From positions 1 to 5,396 of the forward strand of contig VGIE01000186.1 of assembly GCA_016867955.1 (NCBI GenBank): a stretch of DNA of 5,396 bases, in the 5' to 3' direction. Shown here one piece after another: positions 1 through 5,396 of the stretch (within the stretch, counting starts at the first letter, position 1; each line of letters begins with the position of its first letter). Position numbers and translations under genes: made by a program. Below the pieces are notes generated by a model, which did not search any database, had not been told where the DNA came from, and was given only the letters and a program-made list of their open reading frames with translations. The DNA is from Betaproteobacteria bacterium (GTDB lineage Bacteria; Pseudomonadota; Gammaproteobacteria; Burkholderiales; SG8-39).

Positions 1-102
1 GGCCCGTTCCGCATCCGGCACCATGCGCCGCGGCTTGGCGAGCACACCGACGAGGTGCTGGCGTCGCTGGCCGCGGGGGCGGGGACGGCGGTCAGGCCCT
101 GA
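1..102 (+). CDS. CaiB/BaiF family III CoA-transferase, C-terminal end (partial)
   Basis: The window opens inside a gene. Frame 1 is open from base 1 to a TGA at 100-102 and gives 33 residues. The stretch PRLGEHTDEVL is the typical closing motif of family III CoA-transferases, where most members end a few residues later. These cytosolic enzymes move coenzyme A between an acyl-CoA donor and a carboxylic acid, often as the activation step of a catabolic pathway. The catalytic Asp and the rest of the protein lie outside the window, so activity cannot be judged. The tail after the motif is Ala/Gly-rich and slightly longer than usual. The DNA is very GC-rich (44 of the first 60 bases), unlike the next three genes. 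It is on the same strand as the dioxygenase gene but 229 bases away, with a likely promoter in between, so it may be a separate transcription unit. Confidence 0.75.
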   Translation, partial: GPFRIRHHAPRLGEHTDEVLASLAAGAGTAVRP

Positions 103-251
103 TCGCTGCCCGTGTCAGTCTTATCGAACCCGATGATCCGGCATGCCGAATATCGCGAATGGTTGGTGGTGGAAGGGCTCCTGTTGACGCCAGGGGATGC
201 CAACGAATAGCACCGGGACTGAAGTCACACCGCGATTCGTGTCCTCGGCAA

Positions 252-280
252 GTGACGAGAAATTCTTGCCTGGTGATAAT
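252..280 (+). promoter_or_regulatory. Candidate sigma70-type promoter for the dioxygenase gene cluster
   Basis: GTGACG at 252-257 matches four of six bases of the -35 consensus, and GATAAT at 275-280 matches five of six of the -10 consensus. The spacer is 17 bases, which is optimal. Transcription would start near 286-288, about 45 bases before the chosen dioxygenase start codon at 332. The surroundings are AT-richer than the flanking genes. A second, weaker pairing (TTGCCT at 266-271 with TACTCT at 289-294, also 17 bases apart) overlaps it. This is a consensus match by eye only; many beta-proteobacterial promoters depart from the consensus. Confidence 0.4.
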
Positions 281-290
281 TTCATGGATA

Positions 291-302
291 CTCTCGCGAG
301 AG
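291..302. promoter_or_regulatory. Perfect 12-bp palindrome at the predicted transcription start (possible operator)
   Basis: CTCTCGCGAGAG is exactly self-complementary over 12 bases, and the symmetry stops at its edges. It lies 10 bases downstream of the candidate -10 box and 29 bases before the dioxygenase start codon, where a dimeric repressor could block initiation. No regulator gene is visible in the window, so its binder is unknown. A chance palindrome of this size is unusual but possible in GC-rich DNA. Confidence 0.35.
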
Positions 303-331
303 ACCGAACCAGAGCAAACGACGAGGCGACC

Positions 332-1219
332 ATGAAAATGGAAATCAGGCCGACGGATGCGCCGGCGGGTGCCGAGATATGTGGCATCAGGTTGAGCGGC
401 GATATTTCTGCAGACCAGTTTGCGGCAATCGAGAGAGCGCTGCATCAATACGGTGTCGTTTTCTTTCGCAATCAGGACTTGAATCCCGTCGAACACCTGC
501 GATTTACCCGGCTGTTCGGGGAGCTGGAAACCCCGGTGCTCGAGCAGTACACAGTGCCTGGCCACCGGGCATTGATCATTCTGTCCAATGTGCTCAAGGA
601 AGACGGGCGTCCGGTGGGCCTGGTCGACGCGGGGCAGTTTTGGCATTCCGATTCGACCTATCGCCCGGAACCTGCACGATGCTCCGTATTGCACGCCATC
701 GAGATTCCGACCGAAGATGGCAGGCCGCTTGGAGACACTTTGTTTGTCCGCACCGACACGGCCTATGACCGGCTGAGTGACGCGATGAAGGCGCGCCTGA
801 AGGACATGCGCGCGATCCACAGCTTTGCGCATCCGTACAGGAAGGTATACGAGCGGGCTCCCGAGGAAGGGGGCGGAAAACGCGACAAGCTCACCGAAGA
901 GCAGCGCAAGGCTGCGCTGGACGCCATCCACCCGGTGATTCGAACGCATCCGGTAACAGGCCGCAAATGCCTTTACGTCAATGAGGGACTGACCGCGGGG
1001 TTCGTCGGCATGGATGAAACGGACTCGGAGGCGCTGCTGCGTGCACTGTGCGCACATTGCACGCCGAAGGACGAGATCTATCACCACAAGTGGCAGGTTG
1101 GCGACGTCATTATCTGGGACAACTGCATGACGCAGCATCATGCGACCGGTGGCTACCATTGGCCGCGTCAGCGAAGATACCTGCATCGCGCCACAGCCAA
1201 AGGCAGCGTTCCCTTCTAG
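332..1219 (+). CDS. TauD/TfdA-family Fe(II)/2-oxoglutarate-dependent dioxygenase
   Basis: This is a 295-residue cytosolic enzyme, a normal length for the family. Such enzymes couple oxidative decarboxylation of 2-oxoglutarate to hydroxylation of a substrate, often releasing sulfite, an alcohol or a phenol from the unstable product. The iron-binding facial triad is complete: His105 and Asp107 in FWHSD, and His269 in TQHHA after the WDN strand. Thr136 in the GDT motif and Arg286 in HRAT match the 2-oxoglutarate contacts of E. coli TauD. The region around FWHSDS and the segment YHHKWQVGDVIIWDN resemble TfdA (2,4-D dioxygenase) at least as much as TauD, so taurine should not be assumed as substrate. 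The start at 332 is chosen because GAGG at 323-326 lies five bases upstream. The frame is open back to an ATG at 197 and another at 284, but the extra residues look unrelated to the fold and the region holds the likely promoter. The CMD-family gene follows 51 bases later on the same strand. Confidence 0.9.
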   Translation: MKMEIRPTDAPAGAEICGIRLSGDISADQFAAIERALHQYGVVFFRNQDLNPVEHLRFTRLFGELETPVLEQYTVPGHRALIILSNVLKEDGRPVGLVDAGQFWHSDSTYRPEPARCSVLHAIEIPTEDGRPLGDTLFVRTDTAYDRLSDAMKARLKDMRAIHSFAHPYRKVYERAPEEGGGKRDKLTEEQRKAALDAIHPVIRTHPVTGRKCLYVNEGLTAGFVGMDETDSEALLRALCAHCTPKDEIYHHKWQVGDVIIWDNCMTQHHATGGYHWPRQRRYLHRATAKGSVPF

Positions 1220-1270
1220 GGCTCGCGCAAGAATGGACCATCAATACACCTGAACCCGGGAGCAGGCGGC

Positions 1271-1645
1271 ATGGACAAGAAGACGCTGGAACGCGGTTAC
1301 AAGATGCGAAGCAAGGTGCTCGGGACCGATTACGCGGCCAGGTCTCTCAAGTCGCGCAGTTTCTCTGCGCCACTTCACGAGCTGGTCATCCAGTATGGCT
1401 GGGGGGATGTCTGGACGGGCAGGCACCTCGACTTGAAGACGCGCAGTCTGTTGATGATCGTGATGCTCACGGCGCTCAATCGACCGGAACAGCTGTACGT
1501 GCACCTGGCTGGGGCGCTGAACAATGGGGCGACCAAGGGAGAGATCCTGGAGGCGCTGCAACACGTAGCAGTGGTTTGCGGTGCACCGGCGGCGCTCGAC
1601 GCGGGCCGCGTGGCAGACAAATTCTTCAAGAAGCTGGAGAAGTAG
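1271..1645 (+). CDS. Carboxymuconolactone decarboxylase (CMD) family protein, PcaC-like
   Basis: This is a 124-residue, all-helical small protein of the CMD family, which includes 4-carboxymuconolactone decarboxylase (PcaC) of the protocatechuate branch of the beta-ketoadipate pathway. Recognisable family blocks are GWGDVW (43-48), LDLKTRSLLMIVMLTALNR (53-71), HLAGALNNGATKGEI (78-92) and QHVAVVCGAPAALDA (97-111). It has a single Cys in the last block (Cys103) and no CxxC pair, so it is not an AhpD-type peroxidase. Its length is close to stand-alone PcaC proteins. The ATG at 1271 has a GGGAG at 1258-1262, eight bases upstream. It lies between the dioxygenase and the Bug protein on the same strand and is probably co-transcribed with the dioxygenase. 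No other pca genes are visible, so true PcaC activity is unproven; many family members near dioxygenases and CoA-transferases act on other, unknown substrates. Confidence 0.85.
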   Translation: MDKKTLERGYKMRSKVLGTDYAARSLKSRSFSAPLHELVIQYGWGDVWTGRHLDLKTRSLLMIVMLTALNRPEQLYVHLAGALNNGATKGEILEALQHVAVVCGAPAALDAGRVADKFFKKLEK

Positions 1646-1743
1646 ACGTCGGTAGCTGGGAGTCGAGGAGCCGCTGGGCCGGGAATGACCGGGCTCGAGG
1701 CCACTTTCGCATATTGCGGTGCTACGCTGAGGGGGGACAATCG

Positions 1744-2736
1744 ATGTTCAAGCGCTCGTCCGGGTTAAGGGCTGTGGCAATGCTGTCTTGCCTCGCCGTT
1801 TTTTCTGCCGTTGGCTCGCCAGTACTGGCACAGTCAGGATACCCCTCGAAACCGATCAGGATCATCGTGCCGTTTGCCGGAGGGTCTGGCTCCGATGTTG
1901 TGGCGCGGGTCATCGGTGAAGCGCTTTCTGCGCAGATGGGGGTGCCAGTCCTTGCGGAATTGCGTGAGGGTGCCGGGGGTGTTATCGGCGCTGCTGCGGT
2001 GGCGAAAGCGCCGCCTGACGGCTACACGCTGCTATCGGCAGCCACACCGATGACCGTGGCTCCCTATCTGGCGCGTGAACTGCCATTCGATCCGTCAAGG
2101 GACTTTTCCGCGATTGTGCGGATCAGCATCATTCCCCTGGTGGTCGTGACGGGGGCAAAGAGCCCCTACAAGACACTGGCCGACCTTATCGGGGCTGCGC
2201 GCAAGAATCCCCGCAACGTCAATTACGCTACTGGCGGCAAGGGATCGCCGAGCCACCTGGAAGTGGAGCTGATCAACAGGGTTGCCGGCGTTGAAATGCG
2301 TGACATACCTTACAAGTCCTTCGGACAGGGATTGACCGATACCATCGGTGGTCAGGTTGAATTCGCCATGGCAAGCCTTCCGCTGTCACAGGGACAGATC
2401 CAGTCAGGAGCCTTGCGCGCATTGGCGGTCGGGTCGCTCACTCGCGTGACCTCGCTTCCCGAAGTGCCGACGCTGGCAGAGGCTCTGGGTCGGCCCGGAC
2501 ACGAGGCGACCGTGTGGTACGGCCTCGCGGGACCTGCGGGAACGCCAACGGAGGTCATCGGTCGCCTCAACACCGAAATCGACAAGGCGCTGGCGTCGCC
2601 TAGCGTTCGAGACCGCATCGAGAAGGTCGGTGGTCTGATCTCCGTCGTCAAGGGCGCGGCATTTGACAAGCAGATTCGCTCTGAAAGCGAGCGCTGGGCC
2701 GGCATCGTCAAGGAGCTTCGCCTTCAGTCGAACTGA
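1744..2736 (+). CDS. Bug/TctC-family periplasmic solute-binding protein
   Basis: This 330-residue protein has the usual length and architecture of the Bug (TctC-like) extracytoplasmic receptors, which bind carboxylates, amino acids and aromatic acids in the periplasm. A signal peptide is clear: basic MFKR start, hydrophobic run at about 8-28, and a likely cleavage after VLA at Ala29. The mature protein opens with YPSKPIRIIVPFAGGSGSD (33-51), the family hallmark. Other hallmarks are GAGGVIGAAAVAKAPPDGYTLL (77-97), YATGGKGSPSHL (161-172), DIPYKS (187-192) and LPEVPTLAE (238-246). The ATG at 1744 is supported by GAGGGGGG at 1729-1736, seven bases upstream; the frame stays open far upstream through the neighbouring genes, but that part is not coding. 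A 98-base gap separates it from the CMD gene. No TctA/TctB membrane genes are in the window, so it is an orphan receptor here; in Bordetella and relatives such orphans sit beside catabolic genes whose substrate they probably bind. Confidence 0.95.
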   Translation: MFKRSSGLRAVAMLSCLAVFSAVGSPVLAQSGYPSKPIRIIVPFAGGSGSDVVARVIGEALSAQMGVPVLAELREGAGGVIGAAAVAKAPPDGYTLLSAATPMTVAPYLARELPFDPSRDFSAIVRISIIPLVVVTGAKSPYKTLADLIGAARKNPRNVNYATGGKGSPSHLEVELINRVAGVEMRDIPYKSFGQGLTDTIGGQVEFAMASLPLSQGQIQSGALRALAVGSLTRVTSLPEVPTLAEALGRPGHEATVWYGLAGPAGTPTEVIGRLNTEIDKALASPSVRDRIEKVGGLISVVKGAAFDKQIRSESERWAGIVKELRLQSN

Positions 2737-3002
2737 AGACTGGCTGGAGATGACGGGTCAGCCGGTTCAGGCTGCCCCCATTTGTCCTGCCTTCCGGGCG
2801 AGAGGACGTTCAAGGTGATGCGCATGTTGGGTGCTTCCCGGCGAACGGGTGGCTTCGCGAGCGCTGCCGGTCACCGCGCCTGGTTGAGCGCGCAGAGGAA
2901 GTGTTGTCGCGGCCGGACGTGCGGCCTGGGAGTGCCGTCAAGTACTGACGCCCGCCCCCGATCCGGTATCCGGGTGCGGTTTCCTTCCTGCCTGACGCCA
3001 GC
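2737..3002. other. Convergent intergenic region without a convincing gene
   Basis: The 266 bases lie between the stop of the Bug gene and the stop of the flavin oxidoreductase gene, which point at each other. Short open frames exist on both strands (for example from a TTG at 2782 on the plus strand), but none has a ribosome binding site or recognisable protein features. Several short inverted repeats occur: CGCGC at 2875-2879 with GCGCG at 2888-2892, and GGCCG at 2911-2915 with CGGCC at 2922-2926. Neither is followed by a T-run on either strand, so they are not classical intrinsic terminators. The region could be a leftover junction between two blocks of different base composition. Confidence 0.6.
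2957..2974 (+). terminator. Weak hairpin, possible terminator in the convergent gap
   Basis: CCCGAT at 2957-2962 can pair with ATCCGGG at 2968-2974 around a five-base loop, with one bulged C. On the plus strand it is followed by the moderately T-rich TGCGGTTTCCTTCC. It lies about 220 bases after the Bug stop and 29 bases past the flavoprotein stop, where the minus strand shows no T-run. The stem is short and imperfect, so this is only a tentative call. Confidence 0.2.
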
Positions 3003-4958
3003 CTAGACGGTGCGTCCGCATCGATCGCCTTCGCGAAAGGCCTCCAGCGCCGAGCGCGGGGCCACCATGTCGCCGGCGGTGCGTGTCGGCGCGAGCTTCG
3101 AGAGCGCGTCGAACAGTTCGTGGCGCGGCTGCGGGCTGCTGCCGGCGACGACGAAGTCGAAGGCTGCAAACGTCTCCGCCTGCGTCAGGCTGTTCCGGAG
3201 ATGTCCCTGGCCGCCGGCGATCTTCGCCAGCACGGTGGTAGGCAGGACCTCCACGCCCATCTTGGGCAGGCTGCCGAGGTAGTCGACGAGGTGGCTCGGG
3301 CCGACGTTGACGCCGAAATGCAGGTGCGGCGTCACCACCGTGACCTTGCTGCCGCGCCGTGCCAGCGAATCGATGACCAGCGCCGTCTCGTAGTTGGCGC
3401 GCACGTCGATGACCAGCGCGCGCGTGTTGGCGAGGTCGAACTTCTGCCCGTTGAATTCGCCGCGCGCCGCCTCGTCGCCCGAGATCACCGGGATCGAGTC
3501 GTCGGCCGCTGCCGTAATCTCCCGGGTCGAGACCGCGCCGGTGGCCATGATGATGGCTTCGGGCGCAAAGGCGCGCACGAAGGCCTCGTCGACCGTCGTC
3601 TGCCGGCGGATGTCGACCCTCAGCAAGGCCAGCTCCTGTTCCAGCCAGTTGATGGACGTCAGCAGGTTGGCCGGGTCGCCCATAACGGCGACGAGGTTGA
3701 GTCGGCCGCCCAGCTTGTCGCCCGACTCGGCGAGCGTCACGGCATGGCCGCGCCGCGCCGCGATCTCGGCCGCCTTCAGGCCGGCTGGTCCGCCGCCCAC
3801 GACCAGTACCTTCTTCGGTGTGACCGGGATTTTCGCGAGTTCCCGGAAGCGGTTCTCTTCGCCGACTTCGGGGTTGTGGAAGCACGCGAGGGGGAAGCGC
3901 GCGCGGTCGAAGCAGCCTTGGTTGGAGCCGGTGCAGAAGCGGATGCGGTGGGCTTGGCCGGTCTCGAGCTTCTTCACCACGTCCGGATCGGCGATCTGCG
4001 CGCGCGTCATGCCGACCAGGTCGCAGTCGCCCGCCTCGAGGGCGCGCTCGGCCAGGTCCGGGGTCGGGATCTTGCCCACGCCGATCATCGGCACGGCGGC
4101 CTTGATGGCTTCGCGTAGGCCACGCGTCAGCGGCAGCCACTCGCCGAACTTGTGGCGGTAGGAGCCGATGGCGCGGGCATAGTGCGCGCCGCCGATGCCC
4201 TCGGAGTGGTTGAGGTAGTCGAAGAGGCCGGTGTCGATCAGGCCTGCGGCAACCTGGCAGAGGCGCTCGTGCCCGAGACCGCCGTCGTCGGGCTTGATGA
4301 AGTCGTCCGAGGAGATGCGAAAGCCCATGAGCTTGTCGCGGCCGATGGCCTTGCGCACGCGCGCAGCCAGCGTCCGGGCGAAGTGCAGCTGCTCGCCCCA
4401 CTTGTCGGTGCGCTTGTTGGCGAAGGGGCTGAACGACTGCTGGATCAGGTAGCCGTGCGTGCCGTGCAGTTCCACGCCGTCGAGGCCGTTCTCGACGCAG
4501 ACGACCGCGGCCGCGACGAAGGCCTCGATGATCTCCTCGATCTCGGCGTCGGTCATCGCGTGCGTGGGCTCGCCATGCAGGGTGGTGGTGCCGGAGAAGC
4601 TCCACATCGGCGCCCAGTCGTCGCGCGGATCGGACTTGCCCTGCGCGCCGTAGTGGAACAGCTGCTGCACGATCTTCGCGCCGTGGCGGTGCACGCGCGT
4701 AGACATCTGCTGCATCTTGCGCGCGAGGTCCGCCGGTTCGTACACGTAGTGCCCGGAAATCTGGCTGGTCTCGTGGACGTGCATCGCCGTCATGATGATG
4801 AGCCCCGTGCCGCCCTCGGCGCGCCGCTCCTGGTAGGCCATGTAGCGCTCGCCCGGATTGCCCACCTGCCAGAAGTCGGTGTAGGCGGCGTGCGCCGTCG
4901 ACACGACCCGGTTCTTGATCTCGATGGGCCCGAGCTGGATGGGGGAGAGCAGTTTCAT
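3003..4958 (-). CDS. Two-domain Old Yellow Enzyme / FadH-like NAD(P)H:flavin oxidoreductase
   Basis: This 651-residue protein has the layout of 2,4-dienoyl-CoA reductase (FadH), trimethylamine dehydrogenase and 2-enoate reductases: an N-terminal FMN-binding TIM barrel (about 1-340), a short cysteine region, and a C-terminal FAD/NAD(P)-binding part. The barrel begins with LLSPIQLGPIEIKNRVV and contains HGTHGYLIQQSFSP (165-178) and NKRTDKWG (181-188). Tyr170 aligns by motif with the proposed catalytic Tyr of FadH. The Rossmann motif VVGGGPAGLKAA is at 386-397, and a closing GD (629-630) fits the usual FAD site. The cluster region reads CTGSNQGC then a Cys nine residues on, giving Cys342, Cys349 and Cys359, but position 345 is Ser where FadH-type enzymes have the second ligand Cys. 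A [4Fe-4S] cluster may therefore be altered or absent. AAGGA upstream of the ATG at 4958 supports this start. The start overlaps the stop of the SMP-30 gene as ATGA. Substrate unknown; an enoyl or dienoyl compound, or an N-methyl amine, is possible. Confidence 0.9.
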   Translation of the reverse strand: MKLLSPIQLGPIEIKNRVVSTAHAAYTDFWQVGNPGERYMAYQERRAEGGTGLIIMTAMHVHETSQISGHYVYEPADLARKMQQMSTRVHRHGAKIVQQLFHYGAQGKSDPRDDWAPMWSFSGTTTLHGEPTHAMTDAEIEEIIEAFVAAAVVCVENGLDGVELHGTHGYLIQQSFSPFANKRTDKWGEQLHFARTLAARVRKAIGRDKLMGFRISSDDFIKPDDGGLGHERLCQVAAGLIDTGLFDYLNHSEGIGGAHYARAIGSYRHKFGEWLPLTRGLREAIKAAVPMIGVGKIPTPDLAERALEAGDCDLVGMTRAQIADPDVVKKLETGQAHRIRFCTGSNQGCFDRARFPLACFHNPEVGEENRFRELAKIPVTPKKVLVVGGGPAGLKAAEIAARRGHAVTLAESGDKLGGRLNLVAVMGDPANLLTSINWLEQELALLRVDIRRQTTVDEAFVRAFAPEAIIMATGAVSTREITAAADDSIPVISGDEAARGEFNGQKFDLANTRALVIDVRANYETALVIDSLARRGSKVTVVTPHLHFGVNVGPSHLVDYLGSLPKMGVEVLPTTVLAKIAGGQGHLRNSLTQAETFAAFDFVVAGSSPQPRHELFDALSKLAPTRTAGDMVAPRSALEAFREGDRCGRTV

Positions 4959-5396
4959 GGCAGGTTCCTTGGCAGAAGGCCGCGCGGCACGGGCACGCCG
5001 GGGACTCGCGTGCGCACGGCGCCCAGCCGGGTGTGCGTGGTGAAGAACAGCGTCATCCAGTCCGCGCCGCCGAATGCGAGATTGGTGGTCTTGCTCTGGC
5101 CGTGGGCGATGGTGCCCAGGTGCCGGCCGCCCGGGTCGATGATCCACAGCCCGCCCGAGCCGCCGCAGTAGACATTGCCCTCGAGGTCGCATTTCATGCC
5201 GTCGGGCATTCCGGGTCGCGTGTCGTTCTTCATGTTGCAGAACAGGCGGTCGGTGGCGAGGTCGGGGGTGCCGTCGACCTTCATGTTCCAGGCACGGATG
5301 GTGGCGCGCGCGTAATCGTTGACATAGAGGATCTTCTCGTCGGGCGAGAAGCACAGGCCGTTGCTGTGCGCGAGGTCGCGGATGATGAGCGTCATG
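4955..5396 (-). CDS. SMP-30/gluconolactonase-family protein, C-terminal half (partial)
   Basis: This minus-strand frame enters from the right edge and ends with TGA at 4955-4957, giving about 146 residues. Family members are six-bladed beta-propellers of about 290-300 residues that hydrolyse lactones using a single divalent metal, so roughly half is missing. Visible blocks are SNGLCFSPDEKILYVNDY, MPDGMKCDLEGNVYCGG, GLWIIDPGGRHLGTI and TTNLAFGGADWMTLFFTTH. Counting from the Met encoded at 5393-5395, Asn12 in SNGL and Asp65 in PDGM match the usual metal-binding Asn and Asp. That Met is unlikely to be the true start, because the sequence begins in mid-propeller. SNGL replaces the more common PNGL. 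The stop overlaps the start codon of the flavoprotein gene by four bases, which points to one transcript and translational coupling. It may be a sugar or aromatic-pathway lactonase; the substrate is not evident. Confidence 0.85.
   Translation of the reverse strand, partial: MTLIIRDLAHSNGLCFSPDEKILYVNDYARATIRAWNMKVDGTPDLATDRLFCNMKNDTRPGMPDGMKCDLEGNVYCGGSGGLWIIDPGGRHLGTIAHGQSKTTNLAFGGADWMTLFFTTHTRLGAVRTRVPGVPVPRGLLPRNLP

Noticed and set aside
139..148. 10-bp palindrome CGGCATGCCG
   Set aside because: It is perfect, but lies more than 100 bases upstream of the candidate promoter and beyond the CoA-transferase stop, with no T-run. It is too short to call as an operator or terminator.
133..210. 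25-codon plus-strand open frame before the dioxygenase
   Set aside because: It has no ribosome binding site and no recognisable features; such a length is expected by chance.
197..331. N-terminal extension of the dioxygenase from ATG 197 or 284
   Set aside because: The extra 16-45 residues do not resemble the family fold, the ribosome binding sites are poor, and the stretch holds the likely promoter and palindrome. ATG 332 has a good GAGG and gives the usual length.
1048..1743. Long upstream extension of the Bug reading frame (232 codons)
   Set aside because: It overlaps the end of the dioxygenase and the whole CMD gene in another frame, and shows no domain. The signal peptide and a strong ribosome binding site place the start at 1744.
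2875..2926. Two short GC hairpins as a bidirectional terminator
   Set aside because: Stems are only five base pairs with no T-run on either strand, so they are recorded only as intergenic content.
3120..5171. Long plus-strand open frames opposite the flavoprotein and lactonase genes (including one of 339 codons at 4152-5171)
   Set aside because: They are antisense shadows caused by high third-position GC; their translations are low-complexity Ala/Arg/Val/Asp-rich and match no family, while the minus-strand products are clearly real.
4959..5354. N-terminal extension of the flavoprotein to a start at 5354
   Set aside because: The extra 132 residues are Arg/His/Pro-rich and overlap the SMP-30 gene in another frame. 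The start at 4958 begins exactly at the conserved family N-terminus with an AAGGA upstream.

Overview
The window looks like chromosomal DNA of a high-GC beta-proteobacterium, most likely of the Burkholderiales. The main reason is a complete Bug/TctC-type periplasmic binding protein, a family greatly expanded in Bordetella, Achromobacter, Cupriavidus, Variovorax and relatives. It sits beside a CaiB/BaiF CoA-transferase end and several catabolic enzymes. The genus cannot be fixed from the sequence alone.

Layout, left to right. The first 102 bases are the 3' end of a plus-strand family III (CaiB/BaiF) CoA-transferase. A 229-base gap follows, with a plausible sigma70-type promoter and a perfect 12-bp palindrome at the predicted transcription start. 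Then come three plus-strand genes: a TauD/TfdA-type Fe(II)/2-oxoglutarate dioxygenase (332-1219), a small carboxymuconolactone-decarboxylase-family protein (1271-1645) and an exported Bug solute-binding protein (1744-2736). A 266-base gap without a convincing gene (2737-3002) separates them from a convergent minus-strand pair. That pair is a two-domain Old Yellow Enzyme/FadH-like flavin oxidoreductase (3003-4958) and, upstream of it on the minus strand, the C-terminal half of an SMP-30/gluconolactonase-family protein that runs off the right edge. The two minus-strand genes overlap by an ATGA.

Taken together this reads as an accessory catabolic locus. The Bug protein would bind an organic acid in the periplasm, the dioxygenase would hydroxylate or cleave it, and the CMD-family protein, CoA-transferase, enoate/dienoyl-reductase-like flavoprotein and lactonase-like protein would carry out later steps. 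No substrate can be assigned from sequence, and it is not certain that the two convergent groups serve one pathway.

Points of most interest are the loss of one expected iron-sulfur cysteine in the flavoprotein (Ser345, with a shortened spacing to the last cysteine), the promoter/palindrome arrangement before the dioxygenase gene, and a visible drop in GC across about 103-2736 compared with both flanks. I see no rRNA, tRNA, CRISPR array, insertion sequence or phage feature.
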